Shown: positions 1-6,391 of the stretch, piece after piece
Position numbering within the stretch: position 1 is the stretch's first letter
Layout of the letters: each line of letters begins with the position of its first letter
Origin: MWDF01 sp964577435
GTDB taxonomy: Bacteria; Bacillota; DTU025; MWDF01
DNA length: 12,648 nucleotides
Assembly (NCBI GenBank): GCA_964577435.1
Contig: CAZNZD010000045.1
Location: 1-12,648, forward strand
Direction: 5' to 3'
Notes under the pieces: generated by a model
What the model was told of the DNA's origin: nothing
Databases searched by the model: none
The model's input: the letters and a program-made list of their open reading frames with translations, nothing else
Position numbers and translations under genes: made by a program

Positions 1-2
1 CC

Positions 3-278
3 TTCTGCAGGTTCTTGTGCCCTCTGGGAGCCATTTATTCGCCCTTCAACAGGGTGTCCGCCCTTCAGATGAAGGTGGGCTCGAGGTGCATCTCATGCGG
101 CGCGTGCAAGAGCGTCTGCCCGATGGATATGGAGATACATAAGGAGCCCTCAAGCGGGGTGTGCATACGGTGCATGGCATGCACTGGCTGTGCCGCGGTC
201 GGCGCTACCTTCATGGGCAAGGAGCTTATCAAGGCCGACAGGGAAGGCAAGATCGCATGGGCCGCCTTCAGGAAATAG
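3..278 (+). CDS. Polyferredoxin C-terminus (NapH/Fer4_5-like), 5'-truncated
   Basis: The gene enters from outside the window; the reading frame is open from base 3 and ends at TAG 276-278. The visible 91 residues open with a CxxxCPLGA motif, which in the Fer4_5/NapH-like family follows the last membrane helix. A complete ferredoxin motif follows (RCISCGACKSVCP, CX2CX2CX3CP), then a second Cys cluster (CIRCMACTGC). Proteins of this kind are integral membrane electron carriers with two cytoplasmic [4Fe-4S] clusters, passing electrons between quinones or flavins and a partner enzyme. The second cluster is odd: the last cysteine follows after two residues instead of three, and the usual proline is missing. 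The next gene starts 10 bases downstream, so the two are probably co-transcribed. The partner enzyme cannot be named because the N-terminal part and upstream genes are outside the window. The family call is firm; the specific role is unknown. Confidence 0.8.
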   Translation, partial: FCRFLCPLGAIYSPFNRVSALQMKVGSRCISCGACKSVCPMDMEIHKEPSSGVCIRCMACTGCAAVGATFMGKELIKADREGKIAWAAFRK

Positions 279-284
279 GAGTGA
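277..284 (+). promoter_or_regulatory. Ribosome binding site fixing the TTG start of rnhC
   Basis: AGGAGTGA overlaps the stop of the polyferredoxin gene. Its AGGAG core ends seven bases before TTG 289. No competing ATG or GTG lies between it and the conserved catalytic motif, so this site decides the start. Confidence 0.6.
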
Positions 285-288
285 ACGA

Positions 289-972
289 TTGAGCGCATTC
301 GACGGTGAAACCAGAATCGGCATAGATGAATCGGGGAAGGGGGACTACTTCGGTCCCCTAGTGATAGCTGCAGTATTAGTAGGACCCGAAGACGAGCCCT
401 TCCTAAAAGGTATCGGAGTTAGGGATTCGAAGAAGCTTACTGACGCGAGCATAGCGAGGATGGCGAAGGAGATATCGGGCAGGTGCCCCTACTCGGTCGT
501 AAGGATCGGCCCGCAGAAGTACAACGAGCTTTACGACAGGATCAAGAATCTCAACAGGCTTCTTGCCTGGGGTCATTCAAGGGCGATGGAGAACGTGCTG
601 GATAGATGCCCCGATTGCAGGATAGCCATATCCGACCAGTTCGGCGATGAGGCATTCCTCAATAACGCTCTGATGAAAAGGGGAAGCGCCATCAAGCTGG
701 TGCAGATGCCCCGAGCAGAAGAGGACGCGGCCGTTGCGGCGGCCTCCATCATGGCCAGGGCCGAGTTTGTCAGAGCGATGAAGGCTCTTTCCGTAGAAGC
801 GGGTATGGACCTGCCGAAGGGGGCATCAAGCCCCAAGGTGGCGGAGACTGCCATAGACATTACGGCAAGATACGGACAGGGCGGGCTTGCACGCTTCGTG
901 AAGCTTCACTTCAAGACCACAAAACAGGTCCTGGCCGAAGCTATAGAGAAGGCGGGAGGATTGAGAACATGA
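289..972 (+). CDS. rnhC: Ribonuclease HIII-type protein lacking the N-terminal domain
   Basis: RNase H type 2 enzymes cut the RNA strand of RNA/DNA hybrids, and some incise at single ribonucleotides in DNA. The 227-residue product carries the HIII form of the catalytic motif at residues 11-23 (GIDESGKGDYFGP, acidic pair D13/E14) rather than the DEAGRG form of HII. It also has a DSKKL motif near 46-50, NLNRLLAWGH at 87-96, D116 in an ISDQFGDE segment, AVAAASIMAR at 148-157, and the HIII-like C-terminal LPKGAS and KLHFKT motifs. Typical RNase HIII is about 300 residues with a TBP-like substrate-binding N-terminal domain; here the catalytic core begins within ten residues of the start, so that domain is absent. 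TTG 289 is chosen for its Shine-Dalgarno; an upstream extension would run through the polyferredoxin gene. The last four bases overlap the next gene (ATGA). Confidence 0.85.
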   Translation: MSAFDGETRIGIDESGKGDYFGPLVIAAVLVGPEDEPFLKGIGVRDSKKLTDASIARMAKEISGRCPYSVVRIGPQKYNELYDRIKNLNRLLAWGHSRAMENVLDRCPDCRIAISDQFGDEAFLNNALMKRGSAIKLVQMPRAEEDAAVAAASIMARAEFVRAMKALSVEAGMDLPKGASSPKVAETAIDITARYGQGGLARFVKLHFKTTKQVLAEAIEKAGGLRT

Positions 973-2447
973 TGGTTGACGCCGCCCTCATCATCCTAGG
1001 TTTGATCGGGCTCACATTCTCGGCTATGCTGGTTCGAGCCGCATTGTACGAGCCGAAGAAGCTCAAGGTCCCAAAGCTGGCGGATCAGCAGGCATCCGTA
1101 TGCCCCGAAGGGGCGGAGGAAAGGCTTGCCGGAGCGTTGAGGGCCGTTACCGTAAACCTCAAAGGCGGCGGTGAACCTCCATCAGATGAGCTCATGAAGC
1201 TGCACAGGCACCTTAAGGAGAGCTTCCCTCTCTGCTTTGGCGCGATGAAGGTAAGCTTGCACAACGATTACTCGCTGCTTCTGAGATGGAATGGAAGCGA
1301 TACAGGACTGGAACCGGTCCTTATGATGGGCCATCTTGATGTCGTCCCTGTAGAGGAGAGCACTATCGGGCAGTGGGATCACGGGCCCTTCTCCGGCGAA
1401 GCGGAGGACGGCTTCATATGGGGCAGGGGCGCGCTTGACTGCAAGAACGTGGTGCTTGGCCTGCTGGAATCAGCAGAAGCCCTTCTAAAGGAGGGGTTCA
1501 CCCCGAAGAGGACCCTCCTTTTCGCTTTCGGGCATGACGAGGAGACCGGAGGTATGTACGGGGCGGCCAGCATAGCCGATGCTTTAAGGGCTGAGGGGAC
1601 CAGGCTGTACATGATACTGGATGAAGGAGGAAGGGTCGATTCGCCCGGCATCTTCACAGAAAGCGGGAAAGAGGCGATAATTAGCGTGGCCGAGAAGGGC
1701 TATGCCTCTTTCAAGCTGGAGGTGGATGTGCATGGAGGCCATTCATCGCGCCCATCCAAGGCGAACGCCCCGGCTCTTCTGATAAGAGCGTGCGATAAAG
1801 TGAACTCCCATGTCTTCAAAGCGGACATAGGAGGCCCCTTCGGCAGCCTGTTGGCTTCAGCGGGGCCCTATATGGGATTCTGGAAGAGGCTAGCATTGGC
1901 GAACCTCTGGATAACAGGGCCGTTCGTGAGGTCATGGCTCTCATCGGATCCTCATGTAGGCAGCCTCACCAGAACGACTGCAGTCGTCACGATGATGAAT
2001 TGCGGCGTCAAGGACAATGTGATCCCGGCTCACGCGGAGGCAGTGGTGAATACCAGGCCCGGCTTCGGTCAGGACCCTTCGACGGTGATGGATGAGCTTA
2101 TTAGGGTGATAGCAGACAGCAGGGTCAAGGTAACGCAGATAGGCGTGCAGATTCCCCCTTCCAGGCAGGCTAAACTGGATGACGAGCGTTATGGCCTTCT
2201 TGCTGCCCTAATTGAAGCCAGATTCCCTGGCGCGGCCATTCTTCCGGCCGTCCTTACCGGAGGGACGGACACGAAGCATTACGCGGACATGTGCGATGCC
2301 GTATTCAGGTTCGTGCCTGTCGAGCTTCCTCAGGAGGTATCTGCGGGCGTGCACGGCATCAACGAGAGGATTCCTGTCGAGAGCTACCGCACGATGATAA
2401 GCTTCTATATGGAGTTCATGAGAAACGCCTCCTCGCTGGGGGCTTGA
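969..2447 (+). CDS. Membrane-anchored M20 metallopeptidase (PM20D1/carboxypeptidase-S type)
   Basis: This is a dinuclear zinc hydrolase of the M20 family, which cleaves peptides or N-acyl amino acids. The M20 residues are all present: H122 and D124 in GHLDVVP, D157 in WGRGALDCKN, the catalytic/ligand pair E191-E192 in GHDEETGG, D218 in ILDEGG and H437 in GGTDTKHY. H255 and H258 lie in the segment where M20 proteins switch into the dimerisation (lid) domain. Residues 4-26 form one hydrophobic helix without a convincing cleavage site, so the enzyme is probably membrane-anchored. Length (492) and the insertion pattern fit the PM20D1/carboxypeptidase S branch rather than DapE or ArgE. GGGAGGA upstream and an ATGA overlap with rnhC support the start. 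The flavodiiron gene follows after 18 bases. Substrate is unknown; N-acyl amino acids or Gly-X dipeptides are family-based guesses. Confidence 0.85.
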   Translation: MMVDAALIILGLIGLTFSAMLVRAALYEPKKLKVPKLADQQASVCPEGAEERLAGALRAVTVNLKGGGEPPSDELMKLHRHLKESFPLCFGAMKVSLHNDYSLLLRWNGSDTGLEPVLMMGHLDVVPVEESTIGQWDHGPFSGEAEDGFIWGRGALDCKNVVLGLLESAEALLKEGFTPKRTLLFAFGHDEETGGMYGAASIADALRAEGTRLYMILDEGGRVDSPGIFTESGKEAIISVAEKGYASFKLEVDVHGGHSSRPSKANAPALLIRACDKVNSHVFKADIGGPFGSLLASAGPYMGFWKRLALANLWITGPFVRSWLSSDPHVGSLTRTTAVVTMMNCGVKDNVIPAHAEAVVNTRPGFGQDPSTVMDELIRVIADSRVKVTQIGVQIPPSRQAKLDDERYGLLAALIEARFPGAAILPAVLTGGTDTKHYADMCDAVFRFVPVELPQEVSAGVHGINERIPVESYRTMISFYMEFMRNASSLGA

Positions 2448-2451
2448 TTTT

Positions 2452-2457
2452 GGAGGT
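2452..2457 (+). promoter_or_regulatory. Ribosome binding site for the TTG start of fprA
   Basis: GGAGGT ends eight bases before TTG 2466. An in-frame TGA at 2445-2447 blocks any earlier start, and the next in-frame ATG lies inside the conserved domain, so TTG is the best start. Confidence 0.65.
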
Positions 2458-2465
2458 GCTTATAC

Positions 2466-3677
2466 TTGGCAACCAGGGTGAAGATATCTGACAGGGTGGA
2501 TTACATTGGATCGCAGGACTGGGACCGCAGGCTATTCGATTCGCTGATACCCCTTCCTGACGGAACGAGCTACAACTCCTACATCGTGAAGGGCAGCGCA
2601 TCGACAGTGCTGATCGATACAGTCGACCCCAAGTTCACGAGCGAGTTCATGGAAAAGATCTCAGGCGAGAGCAGGATCGACTACATCGTGGTGAACCATG
2701 CCGAGCAGGACCACAGCGGAAGCCTTAATGTAGTGCTCGGGATGCACCCCGAGGCGACAGTGCTCTGCTCGGAGAAGGCCAAGGACCTGATAATGACCCA
2801 TCTGCATACGCCGGAGGGCAAGATCAGGGTGGTTAGGGATGGGGAGCAGATAAGCCTGGGCGACTGCACGCTTAAGTTCGTATATGCGCCGTTCGTGCAC
2901 TGGCCAGAGACCATGCTTACGTATCTTGTCGAGGAGGCGCTGCTGTTCTCCTGCGACATGTTCGGCTCGCATATAGCCTCCTCCGAGGTCTTCACCTGCA
3001 GGGAGCTTGAGACATACAAAGAGCCCTGCAAGAGGTACTATGCTGAGATCATGATGCCGTTCGCCCCGCTTGTCAGGAAGAACCTGGAGAAGGTGAAGGC
3101 ATTGGGAGTCAAGGTCATTTGCCCGAGCCATGGTCCTTGCTGGACTTCGCCCGAATTCGTGATCGGATTGTACGCAGAGTGGCTGAACAAGGGACCTGAG
3201 AATCTCGCTCTTATCCTTGATGTGACCATGCACGGCAGCACGAAGGCGATGGTGGAAAGGCTTACAGACAGGCTCTCTGAACATGGAGTCAGTGTAGCCA
3301 GGGTGGAACTTCTGGGCGCTGACCTAGGCAAGATAGCAATAGAGCTTGTAGATGCCCATACGATAGTGATAGCGACGCCTACGGTGCTTGTCGGCCCACA
3401 TCCCGCAGTGATCTCAGCCGTCGCCCTTGCGAACGCGCTGAAGCCTAAAGCGAAGCTTCTTGCCGTCCTCGGCTCCTATGGCTGGGGCGGGAAGACTCCT
3501 GAGGTGATAGCGTCGCTTCTTGGGAACCTGTCGTCGGCTGAGCTTCTTCCACCCGTGATGATCAAGGGGCTTCCCGACAGCGAGGGCATGAAGTCTATCG
3601 ATGAGCTTGCCATGTCGATTGCCAAGCGCCACTCTGACGCATTCCCAGGGAAGGTAAGAGGCTGCAGCAACAAGTAG
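2466..3677 (+). CDS. fprA: Flavodiiron protein, FprA-type A flavoprotein
   Basis: Flavodiiron proteins reduce O2 to water and/or NO to N2O in the cytoplasm of anaerobes, taking electrons from rubredoxin or a similar donor. The 403-residue product has both expected parts: a metallo-beta-lactamase-like diiron domain (about 1-245) and a C-terminal flavodoxin domain (about 247-395). Diiron ligands are visible as H78, E80, D82 and H83 in NHAEQDHSG, H145 in VHWPETM, D164 in SCDMFG and H222 in PSHGP. The FMN loop starts at about 254 (TMHGSTKAMV). Length matches the family, and no rubredoxin or flavin reductase domain is fused at the C-terminus, so this is class A. The electron donor is not encoded nearby, although the polyferredoxin at the left edge shows redox genes in the same run. 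It likely protects against oxygen; O2 versus NO preference cannot be read from the sequence. Confidence 0.92.
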   Translation: MATRVKISDRVDYIGSQDWDRRLFDSLIPLPDGTSYNSYIVKGSASTVLIDTVDPKFTSEFMEKISGESRIDYIVVNHAEQDHSGSLNVVLGMHPEATVLCSEKAKDLIMTHLHTPEGKIRVVRDGEQISLGDCTLKFVYAPFVHWPETMLTYLVEEALLFSCDMFGSHIASSEVFTCRELETYKEPCKRYYAEIMMPFAPLVRKNLEKVKALGVKVICPSHGPCWTSPEFVIGLYAEWLNKGPENLALILDVTMHGSTKAMVERLTDRLSEHGVSVARVELLGADLGKIAIELVDAHTIVIATPTVLVGPHPAVISAVALANALKPKAKLLAVLGSYGWGGKTPEVIASLLGNLSSAELLPPVMIKGLPDSEGMKSIDELAMSIAKRHSDAFPGKVRGCSNK

Positions 3678-3698
3678 GTGCAGTACTCCAAAATAAGT

Positions 3699-3734
3699 GC
3701 AAGTGGCTGCAACCTTACAGTTGCAGCCACTTGC
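3699..3734 (-). terminator. 14-bp perfect inverted repeat at a convergent junction
   Basis: Bases 3699-3712 (GCAAGTGGCTGCAA) pair perfectly with 3721-3734 around an 8-base loop. On the minus strand the stem is followed by ACTTATTTT, a moderate T-rich tail, so it fits an intrinsic terminator for the exported-protein gene ending at 3771. On the plus strand no T tract follows, so action on fprA transcripts would be weaker or Rho-assisted. Its place between two convergent stop codons supports a terminator role. Confidence 0.65.
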
Positions 3735-3742
3735 CATCTGTC

Positions 3743-3757
3743 GCGGCCCACGGCCGC
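3743..3757. repeat. Short GC-rich hairpin next to the convergent terminator
   Basis: GCGGCC (3743-3748) and GGCCGC (3752-3757) are a perfect 6-bp inverted repeat with a 3-base loop. It sits between the 14-bp hairpin and the stop codon of the minus-strand gene, so minus-strand transcripts would carry two hairpins in tandem. Function is inferred from position only. Confidence 0.4.
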
Positions 3758-3770
3758 CTCATCAGAAGTC

Positions 3771-4583
3771 TCAGGTGCTTCCTGCCGTAGGCAACGATGT
3801 GTCGCAGCCCTCCGCGAGCCTTTGGCTTGCCAGGGCCAGGGCGTTGTAATTGCTGGAGACAGTGCTGCGTATTCCGAGAGGATCCGCATCTGTGAACTCC
3901 ACGTACGCTTTCGTCATCTCGGCCATGGTTTCCGCCGTGGTGGAGCTGGCCGGCCATACGAGTTTCATGGTAAGCTCCCCGGGATTTACGATCAGGGCGT
4001 AGTCCAAGCCGAGAGGCTGCGACATGAGGAATGCCTGCTCTCCTGAGGAATAGCCCGAATACCACCTGTAATGGGCGACAACCATAGCCCTCAGAATATC
4101 TTCATACAGCTTTGTGTAGTTGGCATTGAAGCCTCTGATAAGCTCGGCTTTGACGAGAGCCTCCGCAAAGTCCCCGGAGGATCGGGCGAGGCTGCAGTAA
4201 CCGGAGGAGACGACCATCAGGCCGGATGCGACCTGCCTTTGATTCTGAGTCTCCTCAAGGAGATAGATGCCAAGAAGATGCTCCTTGGCACCGGTTGAGC
4301 CTGGTATGCAGCAGGGAAGCATGAAGGGCGCGCCCTCCAGTGCTGCGAAGCCGTTCATGTCCGATATCCTGTCGTAATACTGAAGCCCCATCGCCTCAGC
4401 TGCGTCCTCTATCTCAGGCAAAGGCTGCAACGAACCTGAAGGCCATGAGGAATAGCTGAAGAGCTGCCCAAGGTCAAGATAAGGCCTTGGTTGACGCACA
4501 ACAGGTGAGCCGAATGCGAGAGCTGCTGATGTTAGGGCAAAGACGACAGCAAGCGAAAATGCTAATGATTTCCTTATGTTCAT
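3771..4583 (-). CDS. Exported protein of unknown function, 270 aa
   Basis: I do not recognise this protein. The N-terminus is a clear Sec signal peptide: positive MNIRK, a hydrophobic core (about 6-20) and an ALA cleavage motif near residue 23. The mature part (about 247 residues) has no further obvious membrane segment. It contains four cysteines: an adjacent pair in LPCCIPG near 90, one in SGYCSL and one in EGCDTS near the C-terminus, which could form disulfides or bind metal. Its middle is rich in Ser, Gly, Tyr and Ala. The start is secure: AAGGAGG lies four bases upstream of ATG 4583. It lies downstream of pckA on the same strand, but a terminator hairpin at 4631-4650 separates them, so it probably has its own promoter. 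An extracytoplasmic location is likely; no function is assigned. Confidence 0.75.
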   Translation of the reverse strand: MNIRKSLAFSLAVVFALTSAALAFGSPVVRQPRPYLDLGQLFSYSSWPSGSLQPLPEIEDAAEAMGLQYYDRISDMNGFAALEGAPFMLPCCIPGSTGAKEHLLGIYLLEETQNQRQVASGLMVVSSGYCSLARSSGDFAEALVKAELIRGFNANYTKLYEDILRAMVVAHYRWYSGYSSGEQAFLMSQPLGLDYALIVNPGELTMKLVWPASSTTAETMAEMTKAYVEFTDADPLGIRSTVSSNYNALALASQRLAEGCDTSLPTAGST

Positions 4584-4630
4584 GCACCCTCCTTTTCGAG
4601 AATCTTAACATATCGGGATAAAAGATGAGA

Positions 4631-4650
4631 GCCCCGGATAGAACCGGGGC
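4631..4650 (-). terminator. Intrinsic terminator of pckA
   Basis: Read on the minus strand, GCCCCGG - six-base loop - CCGGGGC forms a perfect 7-bp GC stem 22 bases past the pckA stop codon. It is followed by TCTCATCTTTTAT, which is T-rich. Position, stem and tail match an intrinsic terminator. Confidence 0.8.
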
Positions 4651-4672
4651 CCTCTTGGGATGCCTCTTATGG

Positions 4673-6247
4673 TCAGGCCTTTGGACCAGCGGCGATGATC
4701 TCGGCGGTCGCGTCGGTGAACCTAGCGAAGTTCTTGATGAAACGAGCTGCAAGGTCCTTGGCAGTCCTATCATATGCCTCTTTGTCAGCCCAGGTGTTCC
4801 TTGCGTCGAGAAGCTCCGAGGGCACGCCGTTGCACTGCTCCGGCACCCAGACGTTGAACACGGGATGCAGGTGGAACTTCACTTTGCACAGAGAGCCGTC
4901 CAGTATCGCAGTGATTATCGCCCTAGTCAGGTTGATGTCCATCCTCTTTCCTACGCCGTAAGGGCCGCCCGACCAGCCGGTGTTCACTAGCCATACGGTG
5001 GAGCCGTGCTCCCTTACGCGGCTTGCCAGCATCTCTGCGTACCTTACGGGGGAGAGGGGAAGGAACGGTTCGCCGAAGCAGCTGGAGAAAGTAGTCTGCG
5101 GCTCCACAATCCCGCGCTCCGTCCCGGCCAGCTTCGATGTATAACCGCTCATGAAGTGGTAGCTTGCCATGCTAGGGTCAAGCTTCGCGACCGGAGGCAG
5201 TACCCCGAAGGCGTCCGCCGTAAGGAATATGACCGACTTCGGATGTCCGCCCACGCTGGGGGTCACAGCACCAGGGATGTAATCCAGAGGGTACGCGCCG
5301 CGGGTGTTCTCAGTCAGCGCCTCGGAGTTGAAATCGGCCAGCCTGCTTTCCTTGTCGGTCACTACGTTCTCAAGCACCGCTCCGAACTTTATCGCCTCCC
5401 ATATCTGGGGCTCCTTCTCCTTTGAGAGCTTGATCATCTTGGCATAACAGCCGCCCTCGAAGTTGAAGATGCCCTCCTTGGACCAGCCGTGCTCATCATC
5501 TCCTATAAGGCTACGGTTGGGGTCAGCGGAAAGCGTGGTCTTGCCGGTGCCCGAAAGCCCGAAGAAAAGCGCGGTGTCACCAGATGCGCCCTTGTTGGCC
5601 GAGCAGTGCATCGAGAACACGTCTGACTTGGGCATGAGATAGTTCATGACAGTGAAGATCGATTTCTTTATCTCGCCTGCGTACTGGCTTCCTGCGATGA
5701 CTACTATGCGCCTCTTGAAGTTGAGGAGCACGCATGCTTCCGAGTTCGTGCCATCAACCTTCGGGTCGCAGAGGAAACCGGGCGCGGCGATTACGGTGAA
5801 TCCGGGCTTGAAGCCCCTGAGCTGTTCGGCTTCGGGCCTAATGAACAGCTGCTTAACGAACAGGTTCTGCCAGGCATACTGATTGATGAAACGCACAGGA
5901 AGGGTATGCCGGGGGTCGGCGCCGCAGAAGGAGTCGGATACGTATACCGGCTTGTCCTCCAGATAAGCAAGGACCTTTGCAAGGATCTTCTCGTACTTCT
6001 CCTCGCTAATCGCTGAATTGGTCTTCCCCCATGCTATCTCGTGCTTCGTCGTCTCCTCTTCCACTACGAACTTGTCGTTGGGCGATCTTCCCGTGTACTT
6101 GCCGGTGCTTACCACAAGCGCCCCGGTAGATGAAAGGTAGCCCTCTCCGGCTGCCAGGGCGTGCTCCAAGAGCAGCGGTGCCGAGAGATTGTAGTAGAGC
6201 TTCGAGCACTTAATCCTGTCTATGCTCGAGTCGAAAGCCGATTGCAT
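4673..6247 (-). CDS. pckA: Phosphoenolpyruvate carboxykinase (ATP)
   Basis: The enzyme converts oxaloacetate and ATP to PEP, CO2 and ADP, the entry step of gluconeogenesis from TCA-cycle or amino-acid carbon; in some anaerobes it runs in the carboxylating, ATP-forming direction. The 524-residue product matches the ATP-type family (about 530-540). Visible motifs are the oxaloacetate-binding YTGRSPNDK with R53, GEIKKS with the active-site lysines near 194-195, H213 before the CSANKGASG loop, the P-loop GLSGTGKTT at 230-238 with K236, the acidic LIGDDEHGW at 247-255, and NTRGAYPLDYI. GTP-type enzymes lack this arrangement. GGGAGGCG upstream of ATG 6247 supports the start, a TATAAT box lies at 6283-6288, and a terminator follows the gene, so it looks monocistronic. 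It is divergent from the DUF4438 gene. Confidence 0.97.
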   Translation of the reverse strand: MQSAFDSSIDRIKCSKLYYNLSAPLLLEHALAAGEGYLSSTGALVVSTGKYTGRSPNDKFVVEEETTKHEIAWGKTNSAISEEKYEKILAKVLAYLEDKPVYVSDSFCGADPRHTLPVRFINQYAWQNLFVKQLFIRPEAEQLRGFKPGFTVIAAPGFLCDPKVDGTNSEACVLLNFKRRIVVIAGSQYAGEIKKSIFTVMNYLMPKSDVFSMHCSANKGASGDTALFFGLSGTGKTTLSADPNRSLIGDDEHGWSKEGIFNFEGGCYAKMIKLSKEKEPQIWEAIKFGAVLENVVTDKESRLADFNSEALTENTRGAYPLDYIPGAVTPSVGGHPKSVIFLTADAFGVLPPVAKLDPSMASYHFMSGYTSKLAGTERGIVEPQTTFSSCFGEPFLPLSPVRYAEMLASRVREHGSTVWLVNTGWSGGPYGVGKRMDINLTRAIITAILDGSLCKVKFHLHPVFNVWVPEQCNGVPSELLDARNTWADKEAYDRTAKDLAARFIKNFARFTDATAEIIAAGPKA

Positions 6248-6282
6248 GTCAACGCCTCCCTTTTGTATTCTGTATACACCTA

Positions 6283-6311
6283 ATTATATCCAAGCTGATA
6301 TTTTTTCGGAA
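6283..6311 (-). promoter_or_regulatory. Probable sigma70-type promoter of pckA
   Basis: On the minus strand a perfect TATAAT lies at 6283-6288. A weak -35 (TTCCGA, 6306-6311) sits 17 bases upstream. The 5' untranslated region would be about 30 bases and includes the GGGAGGCG ribosome site. The -10 is convincing; the -35 is poor, so an activator may be needed. Confidence 0.55.
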
Positions 6312-6324
6312 GTGCGTTTATAAT
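6295..6324 (+). promoter_or_regulatory. Probable promoter of the DUF4438/oxoprolinase run
   Basis: On the plus strand a perfect TATAAT occupies 6319-6324. A possible -35, CTGATA at 6295-6300, lies 18 bases upstream. Transcription would start near 6331, leaving a leader of about 60 bases that includes a small hairpin at 6342-6354. This promoter interleaves with the pckA promoter on the other strand. Confidence 0.5.
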
Positions 6325-6341
6325 AGAAAGAGACGGTAAAG

Positions 6342-6354
6342 GGCTGGTTCAGCC
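6342..6354 (+). repeat. Small hairpin in the 5' leader of the DUF4438 gene
   Basis: GGCTG and CAGCC form a 5-bp stem with a 3-base loop, about 10-20 bases after the predicted transcription start. It could be an operator half-site pair, an mRNA-stabilising stem or chance. The stem is real; the role is unknown. Confidence 0.3.
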
Positions 6355-6391
6355 TATTGTGTGAAGATAAGTACAATGCGAGGTGCACAGG

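Noticed and set aside
2661..3284. Long minus-strand open frame (207 codons) opposite fprA
   Set aside because: It lies wholly antisense to a gene with every diiron ligand in place, has no ribosome site and its product is compositionally odd. It is a shadow frame of GC-rich coding DNA.
3678..4046. Plus-strand frame following fprA directly
   Set aside because: It runs through the terminator hairpins and antisense to the exported-protein gene, has no ribosome site and shows no protein-like pattern.
4601..4620. Promoter for the exported-protein gene (TATGTT on the minus strand)
   Set aside because: A TATGTT hexamer is well placed, but no acceptable -35 is visible and the region overlaps the tail of the pckA terminator, so I did not annotate it.
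6383..6391. GTG 6383 as the start of the DUF4438 gene
   Set aside because: The GTG lies inside the GAGGTG element that serves as ribosome site for ATG 6392, so the ATG is the better start.
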